Shown here in pieces: positions 59,681 through 64,000 of a DNA stretch of 64,000 nt. How positions within the stretch are numbered: the stretch's first letter is position 1; every line of letters begins with the position of its first letter. Where the stretch lies: the NCBI GenBank assembly GCA_036365145.1, contig JAEOAD010000982.1, forward strand, positions 6,040,001-6,104,000, in the 5' to 3' direction. Position numbers and translations under genes: made by a program. The notes below the pieces were generated by a model that had not been told where the DNA came from, made no database searches, and saw only the letters and a list, made by a program, of their open reading frames with translations. This DNA comes from Orientallactaga sibirica (lineage: Eukaryota; Chordata; Mammalia; Rodentia; Dipodidae).

Positions 59681-60004
59681 ATTGCCACCTGGGCCATGAA
59701 GCCCCACTAGGTTTCTTCTACAGGGAGGAGGATACCTTAGAGACGCCCCCCACACACATACTTTGCTTGAAGAGTTGTTTGTCACCACAAGCAACAACTC
59801 CCTTCTTCCCTCAGGCTTTTCCCGTAACATACTCTCATGAACTTTGTTCCTCCCTCCTTCCCACAGGGTTTTCTCCCGCCACACACTGCCAGATGAGAAG
59901 TGCTGTGTTCAGGGATCAGCTTCAGTTGTCATGTCTGTGGGGGAATCCAGTTGAGGGTTCTCCAGTATGCAGGATGATCCCTGTTAGAATGACACATCAC
60001 TTGT
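59681..60004. other. Unknown, possibly continuing L1 3' UTR
   Basis: I recognise no family with confidence. A 142-codon plus-strand frame (59581-60009) starts in the L1 piece and crosses this stretch; it has no domain and is not called. Confidence 0.4.
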
Positions 60005-60372
60005 TGTAGTAGATGGTTTCACATTGCTGGGACGAGCATCCAACCAAACGCAGTCTTATGGGAGGAGGGATTGATTTCAAGCTTACAGATCAGGGGAAGT
60101 TCCATCAGTGGGAGGAGAAGCTGGCTCCCGTTCATAAATCCAAGCAGAGAGAGAACCCACCAGCAGCCATTAAACACCAAAAAGCAGCAAGAAGGAACTG
60201 GCAGCAAGCAGTACCCCCAAAGCTCAAACCTGTCTGCATACCTTTGGGCTGCAATTCAGATATGTCGCCCCCCCCCCCAAGCACATCTTTGGGTTGCAAC
60301 CCAGGATCTGCCTTGAGTGACACCTCCAGCCAAGTAGCTGGAGACCCAAGTTACAAGCCTTAATAAAACACC
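60005..60372 (-). mobile_element. MaLR-type LTR, antisense
   Basis: GTTTCACATTGCTGGGACGAG, CATCCAACCAAACGCAGTC, TTATGGGAGGAGGGATTG and AAGTTCCATCAGTGGGAGG parallel the solo LTR at 31.4 kb. The middle (CATACCTTTGGGCTGC, repeated as CATCTTTGGGTTGC across a C-run) has a local duplication. The right end is decayed. Confidence 0.6.
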
Positions 60373-60380
60373 TGAGTCTA

Positions 60381-60621
60381 GGGCTAGAGAAATGGCTTAG
60401 CAGTTAAGGCGTTTGCCTGCAAAGTCAAAGGACCATGGTTCGATTCCCCAGGACCCACGTAAGCCAGATACACAAGGTGGTGCATGCATCTGGAGTTCAT
60501 TTGAAGTAGCTGGAGGCCCTGGTGCACCCATTCTCTCATTCTGTCTATCTCTCTCTGCGTCGCTTGCTCTTTCTCTCTCTCAAATAAATAAATAAAAATA
60601 AAATATTTTACCCCCCCCATA
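60381..60621 (+). mobile_element. DIP-like SINE with target-site duplication
   Basis: GGGCTAGAGAAATGGCTTAG head, perfect B box TGGTTCGATTCCCC, AGCCAGATACACAAGGTGG and an AAATAAATAAATAAAAATA tail with a C-run. AAAACACCTGAGT lies at 60365-60377 and about 60622-60634. Confidence 0.94.
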
Positions 60622-60836
60622 AAAACACCTGAGTGTATTCAAACTACGACATTTGCGTTGAGGGTGAGACACCTACAGTGGCTGCTCTCATGAACAGCCA
60701 TGGCTTCATAGAGGAGGTAGTATGATGGCATCTAGTCCTACCTAGCTCAGTCTATGACCACTTCTTCCAGACTTGTACAGGTACTTCAGTCTGTCATAAG
60801 TTCGTGATATTGTTAGTCAAAAAAGCATTGACTAAG

Positions 60837-60992
60837 CCGGGCGTGGTGACGCACGCCTTTAATCCCAGCACTCGGGAGGCAGAGGTAGGAGGATCGCCGG
60901 GAGTTCGAGGCCACCCTGAGACTACATAGTGAATTCCAGGTCAGCCTGGACCAGAGTGAGACCCTACCTCAAAAAAAAAAAAAAAAAAAAAA
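60837..60992 (+). mobile_element. B1 SINE, very young
   Basis: GCCGGGCGTGGTGACGCACGC, near-consensus body and an uninterrupted A tail. The 18-base AAAAAAGCATTGACTAAG flanks exactly at 60819-60836 and 60993-61010. Confidence 0.96.
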
Positions 60993-61010
60993 AAAAAAGC
61001 ATTGACTAAG

Positions 61011-61570
61011 CCTGACTTGAACATGATAGCACAATACACCATAGACTATTTCTGATTGCATGGCCTCTCTCATGGCTGGAATGCTGGGGGGTGGAGTTGA
61101 AGAGACAGAAGCAGAGAGAACACAAGACAGAGAGACTATGCATTATTAGCTTGGGGAGAGCTCGAATTCAGAACATGAAGTTTCACTGATGTATATTGCT
61201 CTTGCACCATTTTAAGGTAAAAACATTGTAAGTCAAACCTTAAGTCCAGAACTGTCTCCGAATTAATGATTTAGGGCATTTCAAAGTTAACACACGGGAA
61301 AAGGCTTGTGTTCCCCTCTCGTCAACCTTCCTACATGGAAAAGTGGCCTTCATTCTAAGTGTTAGTCTAATCCTAAACCTGGGAAACCCTCCTTGTTCCC
61401 TGCCCTGCCCCTTCCTGTGGCTTGCCAAATTCCTCAAGACTTAGAGCATTTCTTTCCTCTCATCTCCTAACATCCACCATTGTTTTCGTGCTGAGCAAAA
61501 GTATTGCTGGGTTTTGTTCTAATCACCAGGGGCAGTGTGTGTAGGGTTTCAGAGCAGAAGAATGTCATAT
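61011..61570. other. Unique noncoding DNA
   Basis: No recognised repeat and no frame above 65 codons. Confidence 0.5.
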
Positions 61571-61678
61571 CTTTTTTTGAGATAGGATCTTATTATGTAG
61601 CCTGGACTAGCTTTGATCGCCTCCTGCCACCGCCTCCCGAGTGATGAGATTACAGGTGTGCACTGCTGCAGCTAGCTC
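61571..61678 (-). mobile_element. Old B1-like SINE, antisense
   Basis: TTTTTTGAGATAGGATCTTAT, TGTAGCCTGGACTAGC, CTCCCGAGTGATGAGATTACA and CTGCAGCTAGCT. Confidence 0.72.
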
Positions 61679-62411
61679 ATCTTAAATTGTCTACTATGTC
61701 TTACCTTGACTCCTGGAAACACCTAGATAGATCTTCACTTAGCATGCTTTTGGGTGACAGAGAAGATTGTGTTAGAGTTGAAGGTTTCTCCGTTACAGAA
61801 ATTTGTGACAGTGGTGGCATCATGATAAACTCAAAGCAGTTTTGTGGGAACCATCTCCCTGTATGCTTTAAGCAGAGGCTGTCTGCCACCTTCTGTGGTT
61901 ACCAGTAATAAAGCTGCACTAGGCTTTGTCTGTCACTTAACAGGGGTATGTTCCAAGAGATGCATCTTTAGGAGATTTTGTTGCTTGAATATAGAATGCT
62001 GCATGTGAGCCATGCTAGCTGTGATGTCTCTAGACGATCAAGTGTCATGCACACCATCATTGGCCGAAGCATTGTCATACAGAGGTGACTAGACTAGCTA
62101 AGTCTTGTATCTTCCAGCGGTGGGTTGTTGAAAATAAGCACTTCAGGTTGTGTTTGCTGACATGTTTGCCTTACTTTGGGTCTTATTCTTTAATAGGTAA
62201 TTGAAGATAGAAGAGAAACCTAAAAAAAGACACCTGGGAAAAAAGAAGGGATCTTTCTGCGCTTGCTTCTGAGTAAGTAAAATGGTAAAATGGATTTCTC
62301 ATTACATAGTCAATAACCTATCAGCCTTCCTGTCTTTCCTGTGCGTTGAAAAATGAATGTGATTTGATCGCTGTAAGTCTTGGAGATGATGACTGCTCAA
62401 AGTTTATTGCA
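61679..62411. other. Unique noncoding DNA
   Basis: No recognised repeat. A splice-like pair (TTCTTTAATAG near 62196, GAGTAAGTAAA near 62271) brackets about 75 bases that have stops in all three forward frames. Confidence 0.45.
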
Positions 62412-62623
62412 GAGCCGGGCGTGGTGGTGCACGCCTTTAATCCCAGCACTCGGAAGGCAGAGGTAGGAGGATTGCTGTGAGTTCAAGGCCACCCTGAGAC
62501 TACAGAGTGAATTCCAGGTCACAGCCTGAGCTAGAGTGAAACCCTACCTCGAAAAACCAAAATAAAATAAAATAAAATAAAATAAAATAAAATAAAATAA
62601 AATAAAATAAAATAAAATAAAAT
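62412..62623 (+). mobile_element. B1 SINE with (AAAAT)n tail
   Basis: AGCCGGGCGTGGTGGTGCACG start and full body, then about 13 AAAAT units (62561-62623). GTTTATTGCA flanks at 62402-62411 and 62624-62633. Confidence 0.95.
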
Positions 62624-62712
62624 GTTTATTGCAATCATGGATTTTGCTAGCAAAAACTAACAACAAAAAAACTGGAGAAATTGTGTCGACAATTCAAATA
62701 AACTCCTTTCAA

Positions 62713-62800
62713 ATTTTTTATTTTGTTTTGTTTTGGTGGCACTGGGGATGGAACCAAGGGTCTTGTGCATGCTAGGCAGGCTCTCTGCCACTGAGCTTCA
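62713..62800 (-). mobile_element. ID SINE, antisense
   Basis: TTTTATTTTGTTTTGTTTTGG tail, GGCACTGGGGATGGAACC, GTGCATGCTAGGCAGGC and CCACTGAGCTTCACCTCC. Confidence 0.75.
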
Positions 62801-63378
62801 CCTCCATTCTCATGAAGTTCATTTTCCTTGAGCTTCTGGAAGTTGGATATATAGATACATTTTAGAAAAGAAAAATAGGGAGTTATTAAAATGTGTGTGC
62901 TTTTGAGTACAGCATAGCTGTTTATCTCATTTCCCATATACATTCCAGGTACTTATTTTGTCACCTAAAACTGGATTGTAGAAAACCAGCATTTGGGTTT
63001 TTTCAGTGTCATAGACTTCCTGGTCTTATGTTTCTTTTGGAATTTGTAAATTACTTACAGCCATGAAAGGCTAAACTCATCAGCCAGAGTTTTCCATCTG
63101 TATCTTCCTGGGGCAGCATGTCTGGAAATATCTTCCTTCAGTCTGGAGTCTGGGTATTTTATTAATCAACTAGAGAGAGGTTGGGGGCTTTGGAGGCTGA
63201 CATATTGTTGGCTGCCCTTTGTCGCCTAGTTTATGATTTAAAACACTGATTGCTGGCACTTTATATAAAGATTGCTGGTTGCTGGTATGGCGGTCCTTGG
63301 AACCTGTTACTTCTGCCCTGTTGTGGCATGTAAATGTGTGTGAGGTGAGTTTTAGTTCCTTTAGAGAAAATTACAGAG
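62801..63378. other. Unique noncoding DNA
   Basis: No recognised repeat; no coding signal. Confidence 0.5.
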
Positions 63379-63538
63379 GCTGGGCATGGTGGCGTACGCC
63401 TTTAATCCCAGCACTCGGGAGGCAGAGGTAGGAGGATCACCATGAGTTCAAGGCCACCCTGAGACTACATAGTGAATTCCAGGTCAGCCTGAGCTACAGT
63501 GAGACCCTACCTCAGAAAACCAAAAAAGAGAGAGAGAG
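63379..63538 (+). mobile_element. B1 SINE with target-site duplication
   Basis: GCTGGGCATGGTGGCGTACGC start, full body and a tail ending AAAGAGAGAGAGAG. AAAATTACAGAG before and AAAGTTACAGAG after it. Confidence 0.93.
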
Positions 63539-63621
63539 AAAGTTACAGAGGTACGCACAGGGTACCTGTACAGGCTGCCATATGTATGGGTGCCCCTTTT
63601 GTAGCACTTTGCACCCTATCT

Positions 63622-64000
63622 TGTTGTTTTTTGATAGTGCTTTATTGAGATACAATTCATGCAGCAGACAAGTCGCCCATTTAATGTGCATAACTGAGTG
63701 TTTTTCAGATATTCAGAGAGTTGTGTAACCACATCCCCACCATCAGTTTTAGAACATTTCTTCACTCCCAAAAGAAACTCATATATCCGTTAGCAGTCAT
63801 TCCCTATTTGCACCTCCCCAGTTCTTAGCACTTTCTGTCTCTGCATTTGTCTGTCCTGGACATTTCCCATGAAGGAATCACATACTGTCGGATCTTTTGT
63901 GGGTGGTGCGTCCACTAGGCATGTTTGAAAGGTGCACTGGGTCATTTTGTGTCTCAGTACCTTGTTCTTTTGTGGAGCAGCTCACATGTGCTCATTTGTC
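63622..64000 (-). mobile_element. L1M 3' UTR, antisense, running off the window
   Basis: TGCTTTATTGAGATACAATTC, CAGAGAGTTGTGTAACCACA, CACCATCAGTTTTAGAACATT, AACTCATATATCCGTTAGCAG, CTGTCTCTGCATTTGTCTGTC and GGAATCACATACTGTCGG keep the order of the antisense 3' UTR of mammalian L1M elements. It is the best preserved old L1 here. It continues beyond base 64000 and has no coding sequence in view. Confidence 0.85.

Noticed and set aside
59581..60009. 142-codon plus-strand frame with an ATG
   Set aside because: It starts inside an antisense L1 3' UTR, has no recognisable domain and no splice or promoter support.
62196..62271. Possible small exon: AG-ended pyrimidine stretch then a GTAAGT-like site
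   Set aside because: All three forward frames hold stops, and nothing nearby supports a transcript. A noncoding exon cannot be excluded without RNA data.

Overview
This is mammalian nuclear DNA, almost certainly from a rodent. The evidence is the repeat content. The window is crowded with 7SL-derived B1 elements, with a tRNA-derived SINE whose head matches the B2 superfamily (A box near TGGCTTAGCGGTTAAGG, B box near GGTTCGATTCC, then a CT-rich stretch and an AATAAA-rich tail), with ID-type SINEs, and with antisense L1 and MaLR LTR fragments. The tRNA-derived body (GCCAGATGCACAAGG, then CTGGAGTTCGTTTGCAG) is not mouse or rat B2. It fits the DIP branch of the B2 superfamily known from jerboas and their relatives, so a dipodid such as Jaculus is my best guess. 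That identification rests on memory of the family, not on a search.

I find no protein-coding gene, no convincing coding exon and no functional RNA gene. All open frames are short; the longest lie in repeats, and several lack an ATG. The window reads as intergenic or deep intronic DNA.

Layout: 1-13.3 kb is unique DNA broken by about twenty SINEs, an old L1 piece and a Tigger-like relic, ending in a stack of SINEs at 11.5-12.4 kb. 13.3-14.5 kb is an L1 3' end inserted into a MaLR LTR. 15-19.7 kb is mixed L1M, LTR and SINE. 19.7-21.8 kb is SINE-poor and AT-rich, with a possible conserved noncoding element. 21.8-29.8 kb is very SINE-dense with nested insertions. 29.8-35.2 kb carries LTRs, including a clean solo LTR. 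35.2-41.4 kb is a mosaic of layered insertions, including a retroposed transcript end inside a SINE and a large CT pentamer microsatellite. 41.4-47.2 kb is SINE-poorer and holds a second possible conserved block. 47.65-54.23 kb is a near-identical direct tandem duplication of about 3.3 kb. 54.2-64 kb is again SINE, LTR and L1 mosaic, ending inside an old L1M fragment.

No genes act together here. The most notable items are the tandem duplication (real or an assembly artefact), the retroposed transcript tail, the SINE stacks that reuse one target site, a longer DIP-like subfamily with an altered B box, B1-into-B1 inverted nests, and two or three AT-rich repeat-free blocks that look like candidate regulatory elements. 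Repeat boundaries are read by eye and may be off by about 5-20 bases.
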